Shown here in pieces: positions 1 to 6,478 of a stretch of DNA of 19,505 nucleotides. The notes beneath the pieces are model-generated. The model searched no databases. It saw only the letters and a list, made by a program, of their open reading frames with translations, and was not told the DNA's origin. This DNA is from DASXVX01 sp036504075 (lineage in GTDB: Bacteria > Bacillota > Sulfobacillia > Symbiobacteriales > Symbiobacteriaceae), in assembly GCA_036504075.1 (NCBI GenBank), contig DASXVX010000079.1:1-19505 (forward strand), given 5' to 3'. Every line of letters begins with the position of its first letter. Position 1 is the first letter of the stretch. Both the position numbers and the translations under genes were made by a program.

Positions 1-2
1 TC

Positions 3-53
3 GTGGCAAACGCCAAGCGGATGGCCAAGTTGGCCCTTCCGGCGGTCGCCTAA
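3..53 (+). CDS. C-terminal tail of an upstream gene (partial)
   Basis: An open frame runs from the window edge to a TAA at 51-53 and encodes 16 residues ending in LALPAVA. Fourteen of its 16 codons end in G or C, as in the real genes nearby, and a strong terminator follows 37 bp later, so this looks like a true gene end. In Bacillus the gene before spoIIAA is dacF (a D-alanyl-D-alanine carboxypeptidase). That identity is only a guess from synteny, because 16 residues do not allow recognition. Confidence 0.5.
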   Translation: MANAKRMAKLALPAVA

Positions 54-89
54 TCCCCTTTTCTTGCCCCGACACAGCCCCAAAATGAC

Positions 90-126
90 AATACCCCCTG
101 TCTGCAGCGCAGACAGGGGGTATTTT
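90..126 (+). terminator. Intrinsic terminator of the upstream gene
   Basis: A perfect 16-bp stem (90-105 with 109-124) closes on a three-base AGC loop and runs into TTTT at 123-126. It separates the upstream gene from the sigma-F operon, so spoIIAA needs its own promoter between 127 and 244. The stem is symmetric and its minus strand begins with AAAATACC, so it could also act on the other strand, although no minus-strand gene reaches it. Confidence 0.88.
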
Positions 127-244
127 GCAGTGGTCTCCCGGCAACGGCGGGCCGCTTTTTCGTGCGCATCTGGTCGAATACTGACGACTTGTTTCAAACA
201 AAAATGGCAGGTTTTGCCTGAACGGACACCGAAAGGAATCCGCA

Positions 245-595
245 ATGGAGGTGGTTGAGTTGGCAATCGAACATGAACTGGTCGGCGCAAACCTGATCGT
301 CCGGCTGAACGGGGAACTGGACCTGGTCGAGGCCGCCGCCTTCAAGCGGCTGGTGGACGACCTGCTGGACCGCCGCAAAGTCCGGAATTTGTACGTAAAC
401 CTGGCGCAGGTCACGTTTGTGGACAGCTCGTTCCTGGGGGCGTTGCTGGGGCGTTACCGCCGCATCAACACCCAGGGCGGGCGTATGGGCATCATCCGGA
501 CACCGGGGCCGGTGCGGCCGACCCTTGAGCTGTCCGGCGTCTTCCGGATGATGGCCGAGTACGGCTCCGAGCAAGAGGCGCTTACGGCCGGGTAA
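245..595 (+). CDS. spoIIAA: Anti-sigma F factor antagonist SpoIIAA
   Basis: This 116-residue STAS-domain protein matches the usual length of SpoIIAA. In the forespore the unphosphorylated form binds SpoIIAB and releases sigma F; SpoIIAB inactivates it by phosphorylating a serine. The signature GELD is at 23-26 and the phosphorylation loop VDSS at 59-62, so Ser61 corresponds to Ser58 of B. subtilis by my alignment; it is followed by LGRY at 67-70 region. The glycine usually found after DSS is phenylalanine here (F63). The ATG at 245 is preceded by GAAAGG at 231-236. It is the first gene of spoIIAA-spoIIAB-sigF, with 15 bp to the next start. No clear sigma-H promoter was found upstream although one is expected. 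Confidence 0.96.
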   Translation: MEVVELAIEHELVGANLIVRLNGELDLVEAAAFKRLVDDLLDRRKVRNLYVNLAQVTFVDSSFLGALLGRYRRINTQGGRMGIIRTPGPVRPTLELSGVFRMMAEYGSEQEALTAG

Positions 596-610
596 GGGGG
601 AGGAGAGGCC

Positions 611-1066
611 ATGGTTCAGCGCAATCGCGTATTGGTGGAATTGGCGGCCATTCCCGAGAACGTCGGGGTCGCCCGGCTCCTGGCGGCCATGGTGGCGGCG
701 CAGGGGGATTTCACCGTGGCCGAAGTGGATGAGGTAAAGCTGGCGGTATCCGAAGCGGTGACCAACGCCGTCGTCCATGGGTACCAGCCGGATTCTGCTC
801 AGGACCACAGCGTTCGCATGGAAGTTTCGCTCCGGGAGAACGTGTTGGAAATCATCGTCAGCGACGCCGGCCGGGGCATTGAGAACGTTCAGCTGGCCAT
901 GCAGCCCGCGGTCTCCTCCGACCCCGACCGGATGGGGCTGGGGTTCTCCTTCATGGAATCGCACATGGACTCCCTGGAAGTTGATTCCGCACCCGGGCGC
1001 GGCACCCGGGTGCGGATGACGAAACGGGCGGGGACGGCACACCTGTCCCGGCTCGAGGCGAATTAG
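611..1066 (+). CDS. spoIIAB: Anti-sigma F factor / serine kinase SpoIIAB
   Basis: This 151-residue protein is a GHKL-fold serine kinase that holds sigma F inactive and phosphorylates SpoIIAA, setting forespore-specific activation of sigma F. The N box is visible as SEAVTNAVVHGY at 47-58 (Glu48 as catalytic base, Asn52 for magnesium), the G1 box as DAGRGI at 85-90 and the G2 box as GLGFSFM at 109-115. All ATP-binding motifs are intact and the length fits the family. The ATG at 611 follows a GGGGGAGGAGAG Shine-Dalgarno stretch. The stop lies 7 bp before sigF, which suggests translational coupling. Confidence 0.97.
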   Translation: MVQRNRVLVELAAIPENVGVARLLAAMVAAQGDFTVAEVDEVKLAVSEAVTNAVVHGYQPDSAQDHSVRMEVSLRENVLEIIVSDAGRGIENVQLAMQPAVSSDPDRMGLGFSFMESHMDSLEVDSAPGRGTRVRMTKRAGTAHLSRLEAN

Positions 1067-1073
1067 GCCGCCG

Positions 1074-1838
1074 GTGGCTGAAGACCGTTACTTGGAAGAG
1101 CGGGGCTGGCCTGACCAGGTTGTCCGCGAATTGGTCAGGCGCGCCCAAGCCGGCGACAAGGCCGCCCGGGACCGGCTGGTGGAGGCCAACCTACGGCTGG
1201 TGCGGAGCCTCGCTGCCCGTTTCACCTCCACGTCCGCCGATCAGGAAGACCTGTTCCAACTGGGGTGCATCGGCCTCCTGAAGGCGGTGGACCGTTTCGA
1301 CCTCTCCTACGACGTCCGTTTCAGTACCTATGCCGTGCCGCTCATTCTCGGGGAGATTCGCCGGTTCTTGCGGGACGACGGGCCGCTCCGGGTGAGCCGG
1401 AGCCTGAAGCAATTGGCGCAGCGGGCCCGCAAGGCCCGGGAGAAGCTGGCGGGAGACCTGGGGCGGGATCCGACTGTGGCCGAAATCGCCCGGGAACTGA
1501 ACGTCTCACCGGAAGACGTGGTGGAAGCGTTGGACGGGGCCAGAGCGCCTGCCTCCATCCACCAGACGGTCTACGAGGGCGATGGCGATCCGATCTACCT
1601 GCTAGACCAACTGTCAGGCGAGGAGGGCCAGCGGGAAGGGCAATGGCTGGACCGGGTGGCGCTCCGGGAAGGGTTATTGAAGCTCGAGGAGCGGGAGCAG
1701 CAGGTAATTGTGCTCCGTTTCTTCCGGGACATGACGCAGTCCGAAGTGGCCTCCATTCTCGGCTGCAGCCAGGTTCAGGTTTCCCGGTTAGAGCGGCGGG
1801 CTCTGGAGCAAATCCGGCGGTACATGAGTGCGAGTTAG
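1074..1838 (+). CDS. sigF: RNA polymerase sporulation sigma factor SigF
   Basis: This 254-residue protein belongs to the SigF/SigG branch of the sigma-70 family, and its place behind spoIIAB identifies it as sigma F, the first forespore-specific sigma factor. Region 2 shows the EANLRLVRSLAARF helix and DLFQLGCIGLLKAVDRFD, then the region 2.4 FSTYAVPLILGEIRRFLRDD stretch. Region 3 follows (LGRDPTVAEIARELNV), and region 4.2 carries a helix-turn-helix (MTQSEVASILGCSQVQVSRL) near the C-terminus. The start is GTG at 1074, only 7 bp after the spoIIAB stop and without a strong Shine-Dalgarno, so it is probably coupled to spoIIAB. Confidence 0.96.
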   Translation: MAEDRYLEERGWPDQVVRELVRRAQAGDKAARDRLVEANLRLVRSLAARFTSTSADQEDLFQLGCIGLLKAVDRFDLSYDVRFSTYAVPLILGEIRRFLRDDGPLRVSRSLKQLAQRARKAREKLAGDLGRDPTVAEIARELNVSPEDVVEALDGARAPASIHQTVYEGDGDPIYLLDQLSGEEGQREGQWLDRVALREGLLKLEEREQQVIVLRFFRDMTQSEVASILGCSQVQVSRLERRALEQIRRYMSAS

Positions 1839-1942
1839 CCACCATGCTCCGGCCACGCCACCCAATTGCTGCGGCAGATTTTTGGCGTCCGGCTGGTATT
1901 GGGCGCCAGTCCCTGTGGCAGACTGTGACGGGGTGGCAAACC

Positions 1943-2191
1943 ATGTTGACACATCTGGAGCGACACAGTGCCGTCACGCTGGTACTGCTGGGAGTATTCG
2001 TCGTACTCGCGGGCGTGATGGCCGCCGGCATCTACCTGAACCGGCCCCAGCCCCCGCCGCCGGACGATGCCCTGTTGGTATCTCGATCAGTCTTTCGATC
2101 AGGTGCGGCGCCCCTGGCGCATAAGTACGCGAAGCCGTGGGATGCTAGCGATAAGGGCGAGACAGGCCCTGGCCGGAAGTCGTCCGGGTAG
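1943..2191 (+). CDS. Small single-pass membrane protein of unknown function
   Basis: This frame encodes 82 residues. A hydrophobic segment at about residues 10-31 (VTLVLLGVFVVLAGVMAAGI) predicts one membrane helix, followed by a polyproline linker (RPQPPPPDD) and a polar, basic C-terminal tail. I do not recognise it. The ATG at 1943 is preceded by GGGGTGG at 1930-1936, which decides for this start over the in-frame ATG at 1844 that has no ribosome binding site. It sits between sigF and spoVAEA, where other spore formers carry spoVA genes, so a sporulation role is plausible but not shown. The tail contains a candidate sigma-G promoter for the next genes. Confidence 0.6.
   Translation: MLTHLERHSAVTLVLLGVFVVLAGVMAAGIYLNRPQPPPPDDALLVSRSVFRSGAAPLAHKYAKPWDASDKGETGPGRKSSG
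2119..2147 (+). promoter_or_regulatory. Candidate sigma-G promoter for the 72-aa gene and spoVAEA
   Basis: GCATA at 2119-2123 matches the forespore -35 pattern GHATR fully. After a 17-base spacer, GATGCTA at 2141-2147 matches six of seven positions of the sigma-G -10 pattern CATNHTA; only the first C is a G. It lies in the 3' part of the 82-aa gene, about 120 bp before the next start. The spoVA genes are sigma-G dependent in B. subtilis, which fits. The assignment is by eye only. Confidence 0.42.
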
Positions 2192-2273
2192 TGGGTGCCG
2201 TCCGCGTGGCTCGGTCGGCGGCACCGTTCTCCGACCGGCTTCCGGTCTTTGGCGTACGGAGGGGATGGTCAAC

Positions 2274-2492
2274 ATGCGCGAAAACCAATCCTGGCATATT
2301 TATCGAAACGGCGCCCCGCTGTCCACGACGGTCACACCGCCGGGAACGCCGCTCTGGCCCGGTACACCCATGACGCCGCCTGCGGGGTCACCGAAGTTCG
2401 GGATGGTGATGAGCCTGGACATACAGTCTGACGCCCTCTCCCGCATGCAGCCCGGCAGCCCGTGGACGCCCAAACTGGGCGGGGGCAGTTAG
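2274..2492 (+). CDS. Small proline- and glycine-rich protein of unknown function
   Basis: The frame encodes 72 residues rich in Pro, Gly, Ser and Thr, with a central proline-rich stretch (TVTPPGTPLWPGTPMTPP) and a GGGS end. It has no membrane segment and no recognisable domain. The ATG at 2274 is preceded by GGAGGGG at 2258-2264. An in-frame ATG at 2265 touches that Shine-Dalgarno and is therefore less likely. The stop is 19 bp before spoVAEA, so the two genes are probably co-transcribed. Composition and position would suit a small spore-associated protein, but this is inference from context. Confidence 0.6.
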   Translation: MRENQSWHIYRNGAPLSTTVTPPGTPLWPGTPMTPPAGSPKFGMVMSLDIQSDALSRMQPGSPWTPKLGGGS

Positions 2493-2511
2493 TCAAGCAG
2501 GAGGTGGGGCG

Positions 2512-3105
2512 ATGGAGACTCCCCCGCGGGTCATTCTCGTGACCGACGGCGACAAGGTCGCCCGACGGGCCCTGGAGTGGGTCGCCACGGACCTGGGCCT
2601 CCGTTGCATCTCTGCGTCGGCCGGCAACCCCTCTCCGCTGACGGGTCCGGAAGTGGTGGCCCTGGTCCGGCAGGTCCCCCACGACCCCGTGCTGGTCATG
2701 GTGGACGACAAGGGCAACCCGGGTCGGGGACCGGGAGAGAACGGACTCGCCTACATTTGCCGGTGCGGCGAGGTGCAGGTGCTGGGCGCCGTGGCGGTGG
2801 CCTCTAATACACGACGGGCCAAAGGCACTCCGGTCAACCTGTCGGTTACCCGCGAGGGCCGGGTGTTCCAGGGTCCTGTGGACAAAGACGGTTTTCCCGA
2901 GCACCACCGGCCGGTACTGCTCGGGGACACGGTGGACGTGCTGCGGGAGTTAAACGTGCCGGTGGTCATCGGCATCGGCGACCCGGGTAAAATGCAGGGT
3001 GCGGATTGCCTGGCGGGTGGCTTCGATGTGACCCGGCGGGCGGTGCTGGAAATTCTGATCCGGACGGGGGTCCGTCCGCCACCTGAACCCGACCAATCCA
3101 ATTGA
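2512..3105 (+). CDS. spoVAEA: Stage V sporulation protein AE, SpoVAEA type
   Basis: This 197-residue soluble protein matches the SpoVAEA family (Pfam SpoVAE type). Conserved blocks are the N-terminal RVILVTDGDKVARRALE, CISASAGNPSPLTG, DPVLVMVDDKGNPG, LGAVAVASNTRRAKG, PVDKDGF and the C-terminal GDTVDVLRELNVPVVIGIGD followed by GKMQGAD. SpoVA proteins act in dipicolinic acid movement across the inner spore membrane; SpoVAEA itself is a soluble accessory. The ATG at 2512 has an excellent GGAGGTGG site at 2500-2507. In most spore formers it sits with spoVAC, spoVAD and spoVAEB. None of those is in this window. Its stop codon lies inside the loop of a hairpin. Confidence 0.9.
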   Translation: METPPRVILVTDGDKVARRALEWVATDLGLRCISASAGNPSPLTGPEVVALVRQVPHDPVLVMVDDKGNPGRGPGENGLAYICRCGEVQVLGAVAVASNTRRAKGTPVNLSVTREGRVFQGPVDKDGFPEHHRPVLLGDTVDVLRELNVPVVIGIGDPGKMQGADCLAGGFDVTRRAVLEILIRTGVRPPPEPDQSN

Positions 3106-3116
3106 TGGTCGGGTTC
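3085..3116 (+). terminator. Hairpin across the spoVAEA stop codon, possible weak terminator
   Basis: A perfect 11-bp inverted repeat (GAACCCGACCA at 3085-3095, TGGTCGGGTTC at 3106-3116) encloses a 10-base loop that contains the TGA stop. No T-tract follows, so it is not a textbook intrinsic terminator. It could protect the message or pause polymerase before the lysA promoter, whose -35 box begins 9 bp downstream. Confidence 0.45.
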
Positions 3117-3124
3117 CTGGCGCG

Positions 3125-3153
3125 TTGACACGACCATTGGCGCATGTTATGGT
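3125..3153 (+). promoter_or_regulatory. Sigma-A promoter of lysA
   Basis: A perfect TTGACA at 3125-3130 is followed by a 17-base spacer and TATGGT at 3148-3153, with an extended -10 TG at 3145-3146. A start site near 3160 leaves a leader of about 55 bases, too short for a lysine riboswitch. The leader holds a small hairpin (TACTC / GAGTA) just before the Shine-Dalgarno. Confidence 0.72.
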
Positions 3154-3214
3154 TATCCGTATAAAGTGCTCCAGAAAGACTTGACCGTACTCTGTAGGAG
3201 TAGTGGGAGGACCT

Positions 3215-4546
3215 ATGCACTATTACGGAACGGCTACCAGAAACCAACAGGGGCACCTCACAATCGGCGGGGTTGACGTGGTCGACCTGGGCCGGGAGTT
3301 CGGCACTCCGCTCTATATCATGGACGAACAGCTTATCCGGCAGAACTGCCGGGCGTACGTGAGTGCCTTCAAGAATCACTACCCCAACTTCGAGGTGGCC
3401 TACGCCTCCAAGGCATTCCTCTGTGCTGCCATGGTCGCCCTGGTGGAGCAGGAGGGGATGTCGCTGGATGTCGTCTCCGGCGGCGAGATTGCCACGGCGC
3501 TGAAAGCCAACTTCCCCATGAATCGGACTTACTTCCACGGCAACAACAAGACCGTGGAGGAAATCCAGCTGGCCCTCACATCCGGCGTGGGCCGAATCAT
3601 CGTCGACTCGGTTCACGAACTGGAACTGCTGGAGAAGGTGGCGGCGAGCTTCGGCGTAACCGCTGACATTTACTTCCGCCTGACTCCGGGTGTTTCTGCT
3701 CACACCCACCACTATATCAGCACCGGCCAGCTGGACTCCAAGTTCGGCATCCCCATCGAAACGGGGGCGGCCATGGACGCCGTGAAGCGGGCGCTGGGGC
3801 TGGAGCACGTCGTCCTGAAGGGGTTCCACTGCCACATTGGTTCCCAGATTTTCGACTTGGAAGGCTATCGGATTGCTGCTTCCGTCATGCTGAAGTTCGC
3901 GGCCAAGGTGCGGGAAGAGACCGGCTTCACGTCGCTCGAACTGAACCTGGGCGGCGGTTTGGGCGTCCGGTATACCGAAGCTGACACCCCGACGACGCCG
4001 GGTGTGCTGGTCAAGACCCTCGCCGGCGCGGTCAAGACGCTGACGGCGGAGCTTGGTCTGCCGGAGCCGCGGCTGATCGTTGAGCCGGGCCGCTCCATCG
4101 TAGGCGAGGCGGGCACGACGCTTTATACGATCGGCACGCTCAAGGAGATTCCGGGCATCTACACGTATATCTCGGTGGACGGCGGCATGGGCGACAACAT
4201 CCGGCCGGCGCTTTACCAGGCGGAGTACGAGAGTGTCGTGGCCAACAAGCTGAACGAGCCGGCGGACAAGATTTGCACGGTGGCCGGCCGTTACTGCGAG
4301 TCCGGCGACAAGCTGATCATCGATGCAAAGCTGGCCCATTCCGTCACGGCCGGTGACCTGCTGGCGGTCTTCACCACCGGCGCCTACAACTACTCCATGG
4401 CCTCGCACTACAACCGGTATCCGAAGCCGGGCGTTGTCTTCGTAAAGGACGGCCAGGCCGACCTGGTGGTCCGGCGGGAGCGGTTCGAGGAGATGGCGGC
4501 GCTTGACCTCGTGCCGGAGCGGCTGCAGGCCAAAGTGGCCCGGTAG
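3215..4546 (+). CDS. lysA: Diaminopimelate decarboxylase LysA
   Basis: This 443-residue protein is a fold-type III PLP decarboxylase that converts meso-diaminopimelate to L-lysine, the last step of lysine synthesis. The PLP lysine is Lys66 in VAYASKAFL. HCHIGSQIFD and the phosphate-binding LNLGGGLGVRY follow, then IVEPGRSIVGEAG. The C-terminal barrel contributes GRYCESGD with Cys361, which acts across the dimer, and GAYNYSMASHYN. Length is typical. I chose ATG 3215 over the upstream GTG 3203 because GGGAGG at 3205-3210 would lie inside the longer version. It is transcribed alone, with its own promoter and terminator. In related genomes lysA also follows the sigma-F/spoVA region. Confidence 0.97.
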   Translation: MHYYGTATRNQQGHLTIGGVDVVDLGREFGTPLYIMDEQLIRQNCRAYVSAFKNHYPNFEVAYASKAFLCAAMVALVEQEGMSLDVVSGGEIATALKANFPMNRTYFHGNNKTVEEIQLALTSGVGRIIVDSVHELELLEKVAASFGVTADIYFRLTPGVSAHTHHYISTGQLDSKFGIPIETGAAMDAVKRALGLEHVVLKGFHCHIGSQIFDLEGYRIAASVMLKFAAKVREETGFTSLELNLGGGLGVRYTEADTPTTPGVLVKTLAGAVKTLTAELGLPEPRLIVEPGRSIVGEAGTTLYTIGTLKEIPGIYTYISVDGGMGDNIRPALYQAEYESVVANKLNEPADKICTVAGRYCESGDKLIIDAKLAHSVTAGDLLAVFTTGAYNYSMASHYNRYPKPGVVFVKDGQADLVVRRERFEEMAALDLVPERLQAKVAR

Positions 4547-4566
4547 GTTCCTTTCCGAATGAAAGC

Positions 4567-4595
4567 AAGCCGGCGGGTGTACCCTGCCGGCTTTT
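4567..4595 (+). terminator. Intrinsic terminator of lysA
   Basis: An 11-bp stem with one G-U pair (4567-4577 with 4583-4593) closes on a TGTAC loop and ends in TTTT at 4592-4595. Its T-tract and 3' arm are shared with a second, longer hairpin that starts before the first one ends. Confidence 0.85.
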
Positions 4596-4630
4596 GCGCG
4601 ACTGACTCGGTCAGTCGCGCAAAAGGCCGG
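4587..4630 (+). other. Second hairpin overlapping the lysA terminator
   Basis: TTTTGCGCGACTGA at 4592-4605 pairs perfectly with TCAGTCGCGCAAAA at 4611-4624 around a CTCGG loop. With C4591-G4625 and one bulged G at 4626, the pairing extends through CCGG at 4587-4590 with CCGG at 4627-4630. It therefore competes with the 3' arm and T-tract of the lysA terminator. It has no T-tract of its own downstream on the plus strand. Confidence 0.6.
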
Positions 4631-4657
4631 AGGCAACCAATTTTCACTTGCCGACCG

Positions 4658-4691
4658 AACAAGAAAACAGCGACCTCAGAACTGAGGTCGC
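4658..4691 (-). terminator. Intrinsic terminator of tRNA-Val (minus strand)
   Basis: On the minus strand a 9-bp stem GCGACCTCA / TGAGGTCGC with a GTTC loop (4691-4670) runs into TGTTTTCTTGTT. It starts 8 bp after the CCA end of the tRNA gene and faces the lysA terminator, so the two convergent units are insulated from each other. Confidence 0.85.
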
Positions 4692-4699
4692 CGTTTGAT

Positions 4700-4774
4700 T
4701 GGTGGGCGGTACTGGGATTGAACCAGTGACCCCTCGCGTGTGAAGCGAGTGCTCTCCCGCTGAGCTAACCACCC
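4700..4774 (-). tRNA. tRNA-Val (anticodon CAC)
   Basis: The minus strand folds into a full cloverleaf of 75 bases including an encoded CCA. The acceptor stem is GGGTGGT with ACCGCCC (one G-T pair), the D stem is GCTC/GAGC, the anticodon stem CTCGC/GCGAG holds the loop TTCACAC, and the T arm is ACTGG TTCAATC CCAGT. The discriminator is A73. Anticodon CAC reads GUG codons for valine, which are heavily used in this GC-rich genome. Confidence 0.96.
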
Positions 4775-4786
4775 GTTGCATGTGCT

Positions 4787-4815
4787 ATTATAACGAACCG
4801 GGTGGCATTGTGCAA
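4787..4815 (-). promoter_or_regulatory. Sigma-A promoter of tRNA-Val (minus strand)
   Basis: Reading the minus strand, TTGCAC at 4815-4810 is followed by a 17-base spacer and a perfect TATAAT at 4792-4787. The -10 box ends 12 bases before the first base of the tRNA, so transcription would start just before the mature 5' end. Confidence 0.78.
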
Positions 4816-4871
4816 GCGGCAGGCTGCAAATCTTCGGGGTGTCGAACCGCGCCGGCCCGCCCGTCCGCCCT

Positions 4872-5453
4872 TTACGGCATGATCAGGACGGCCGGGTGCA
4901 GGGGGCCGTTCGGGGACTGGAGCGGCGCCGGCCCGGTCCGGCCGCCGGAGAGCACCGCCAGGGTGTAAGGCCCGCCTTCGCGTCCCACCCGGACCACGCC
5001 GGGAGCCCCGGTGGGCTGAATCGACTTGGGTTCGCCGTCCGGGTCGTAGGCGATGCACGGATGCAACATGGCCCCGGTCTCGCCCAGTTCCCGGACCACC
5101 TCGTGGAAGCCGAAGGGAATCGCACCGTCGGAGAGCGTGGCGGCGGCGTAGGAGAAGCCCTGAATGAGGCCCTTCATCCGCGTGATGGCGCTGGCGCTTC
5201 CGCCCAGGAGGCCGGCCCGGCAAGGGAACTCCTGGCTGAGGAGGAAAAGCAGCAGCAGGGGCAGGCCATCGGGCGAGAACTGCCCCCGGACCTCCGCCGA
5301 TGCCGGCGGGCCGCCCAGCGCCGCGAGCGTCCGGTTGGCCAGCAGCAGGTCATCGTCGGAAAAGGTGAGCGGATGGGCGCAATCCCCTGCAGCGTGCCGC
5401 ATGAGCCGCCGGAAGCCGTCGAAGCGGCGGATGAGCATTCCACCGGTGAACAC
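4872..5453 (-). CDS. Conserved-looking protein of unknown function
   Basis: The frame encodes 193 residues with strong G/C bias at third positions on the minus strand, so it is the coding strand here. I do not recognise a family. Visible features are an N-terminal basic stretch (MLIRRFDGFRRLMRHAAG), a leucine-rich hydrophobic run (LPLLLLFLL) near the middle that is short for a membrane helix, and a Gly/Pro-rich C-terminal part. The GTG at 5453 is preceded by GAAAGGGG with a 10-base gap; the ATG at 5438 has no ribosome binding site. The gene starts 55 bp after the TPR gene on the same strand, so the two may form an operon. No terminator separates it from the tRNA-Val promoter. Confidence 0.65.
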   Translation of the reverse strand: MFTGGMLIRRFDGFRRLMRHAAGDCAHPLTFSDDDLLLANRTLAALGGPPASAEVRGQFSPDGLPLLLLFLLSQEFPCRAGLLGGSASAITRMKGLIQGFSYAAATLSDGAIPFGFHEVVRELGETGAMLHPCIAYDPDGEPKSIQPTGAPGVVRVGREGGPYTLAVLSGGRTGPAPLQSPNGPLHPAVLIMP

Positions 5454-5508
5454 GCGATGACAACCCCTTTCGAGCGGGACGGTACTGAATTGTTCGGGAC
5501 GCTGCTTG

Positions 5509-6441
5509 TTACATTTCCCCCGGGAGGTAAGGCTGCAGTCGCTCCCGGATGTCGGAGAGCACGTCGCGGCGGCCGGAATGAATGGCGTAGGTAATGGCCG
5601 CACGGGCACGCTTGTGGGCGTCCTTGCGCCCATCGGCGTAGTCGAGCAGCGCCTGCAGGCAGGTGCACTCGGCCTGCACCGGCAGGTCGGCCAGTTCCTG
5701 GGCGAGGGCCAGCGTGCCGGCGATCTGCGTCCGGGCGGCAGCGAAGTGGCCGCGGGCGATTTCCACCCGGGCGGTGGTGAAGCCCAGGTGGGTTTTCCAC
5801 CAGAGGCTGCGGGGGCCGGAAGTGAAGGAGTCCGGGGGAATCCGGGCCAGTTGTTCCGCCGCCTGCTCCGGCTGGTTCAGTTTGACCAGCATGAGCGCCT
5901 TGCGCCGGAAGAGATCCGCCTGCAGAAAGCGGCTTTCGTCGTCCTGGCAGTAGAGTTCGGCGGTCTCCAGGAAATCCAGGGCGACCCGCGGTTGCCCCTG
6001 AATCTGGGCGATTTGCGCCAGGCCTTGATGGGCGATGGTCATCCCGCAGGGCAGGAGCCCCGGATGGGCGGTGAGCAGCGCCACCACCTTCTGGTAAGTC
6101 TCCCGGGCCGTTTCGTAGTCGGCTACCTGATAATATGCGCAGGCCAGGTTCAACAACGCCTGCACTTTGAGCGGTTCCTTGCACAAACGCTCGGCCAGGT
6201 GGACGGCCTCCTCACCATGCAGCACCGCCTCGGGGGCGGCTCGCTTGATGCCTTCGATAAACGTCCAACAGAGGAGGTTGTGCGTCTTGGCCCGTATCAG
6301 CAGGCTGATATCGCCGGATTCAAGCAGCAACCGGGCCCGGACCTGGGCCTCTTCAAAGCGGCGCTCATCCAGCAGGATCAGAATGCGCTGGTACTCGTCG
6401 AGTCCGGAAACCTCCGGTTCGCGTGGCTGGTAGTTCACCAT
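5509..6441 (-). CDS. TPR-repeat protein
   Basis: The 310-residue product consists of helical pairs of the tetratricopeptide type. The clearest is ALLNLACAYYQVADYETA, followed by others around IAHQGLAQIAQIQGQPRVAL and LFRRKALMLVKLNQPEQAAE. It has no signal peptide, membrane helix or output domain, so it is probably a cytoplasmic protein-binding scaffold; partners are unknown. The ATG at 6441 is the likely start, but GAGGGAGGG lies only 3-4 bases before it, so the next codon (GTG at 6438) may be used instead. It is the first gene of a minus-strand unit and is transcribed divergently from the DHH-CBS fusion gene. Confidence 0.8.
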   Translation of the reverse strand: MVNYQPREPEVSGLDEYQRILILLDERRFEEAQVRARLLLESGDISLLIRAKTHNLLCWTFIEGIKRAAPEAVLHGEEAVHLAERLCKEPLKVQALLNLACAYYQVADYETARETYQKVVALLTAHPGLLPCGMTIAHQGLAQIAQIQGQPRVALDFLETAELYCQDDESRFLQADLFRRKALMLVKLNQPEQAAEQLARIPPDSFTSGPRSLWWKTHLGFTTARVEIARGHFAAARTQIAGTLALAQELADLPVQAECTCLQALLDYADGRKDAHKRARAAITYAIHSGRRDVLSDIRERLQPYLPGEM

Positions 6442-6478
6442 GTTCCCTCCCTCAGCGGCATGACGTCCGGTGGATATC

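Noticed and set aside
207..234. Sigma-H promoter for spoIIAA: GCAGGTTTT followed after 12 bases by ACCGAAAGG
   Set aside because: The boxes fit partly, but transcription would start at the ATG itself and the -10 box would be the ribosome binding site. A second candidate GAAT at 176-179 has no matching -35.
1896..1925. Sigma-F-like GTATT-N15-TGGCAGACTG before the 82-aa gene
   Set aside because: The spacing is right, but the -10 lacks the first G and the purine, and the start site near 1932 would fall in the Shine-Dalgarno sequence.
2194..2250. Terminator between the 82-aa and 72-aa genes
   Set aside because: Several short competing hairpins can be drawn (GGTGCC/GGCACC, CGGTCGG/CCGACCG, GACCGG/CCGGTC), but each is small, they exclude one another, and only TTT follows the last.
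3154..3214. Lysine riboswitch or T-box before lysA
   Set aside because: The leader is only about 55 bases and holds only a 5-bp hairpin, far too small for either element.
4839..5594. Plus-strand 251-residue open frame opposite the orphan gene
   Set aside because: Its composition (Arg, Gly, His, Glu repeats) and codon-position bias are those of a shadow of the minus-strand gene.
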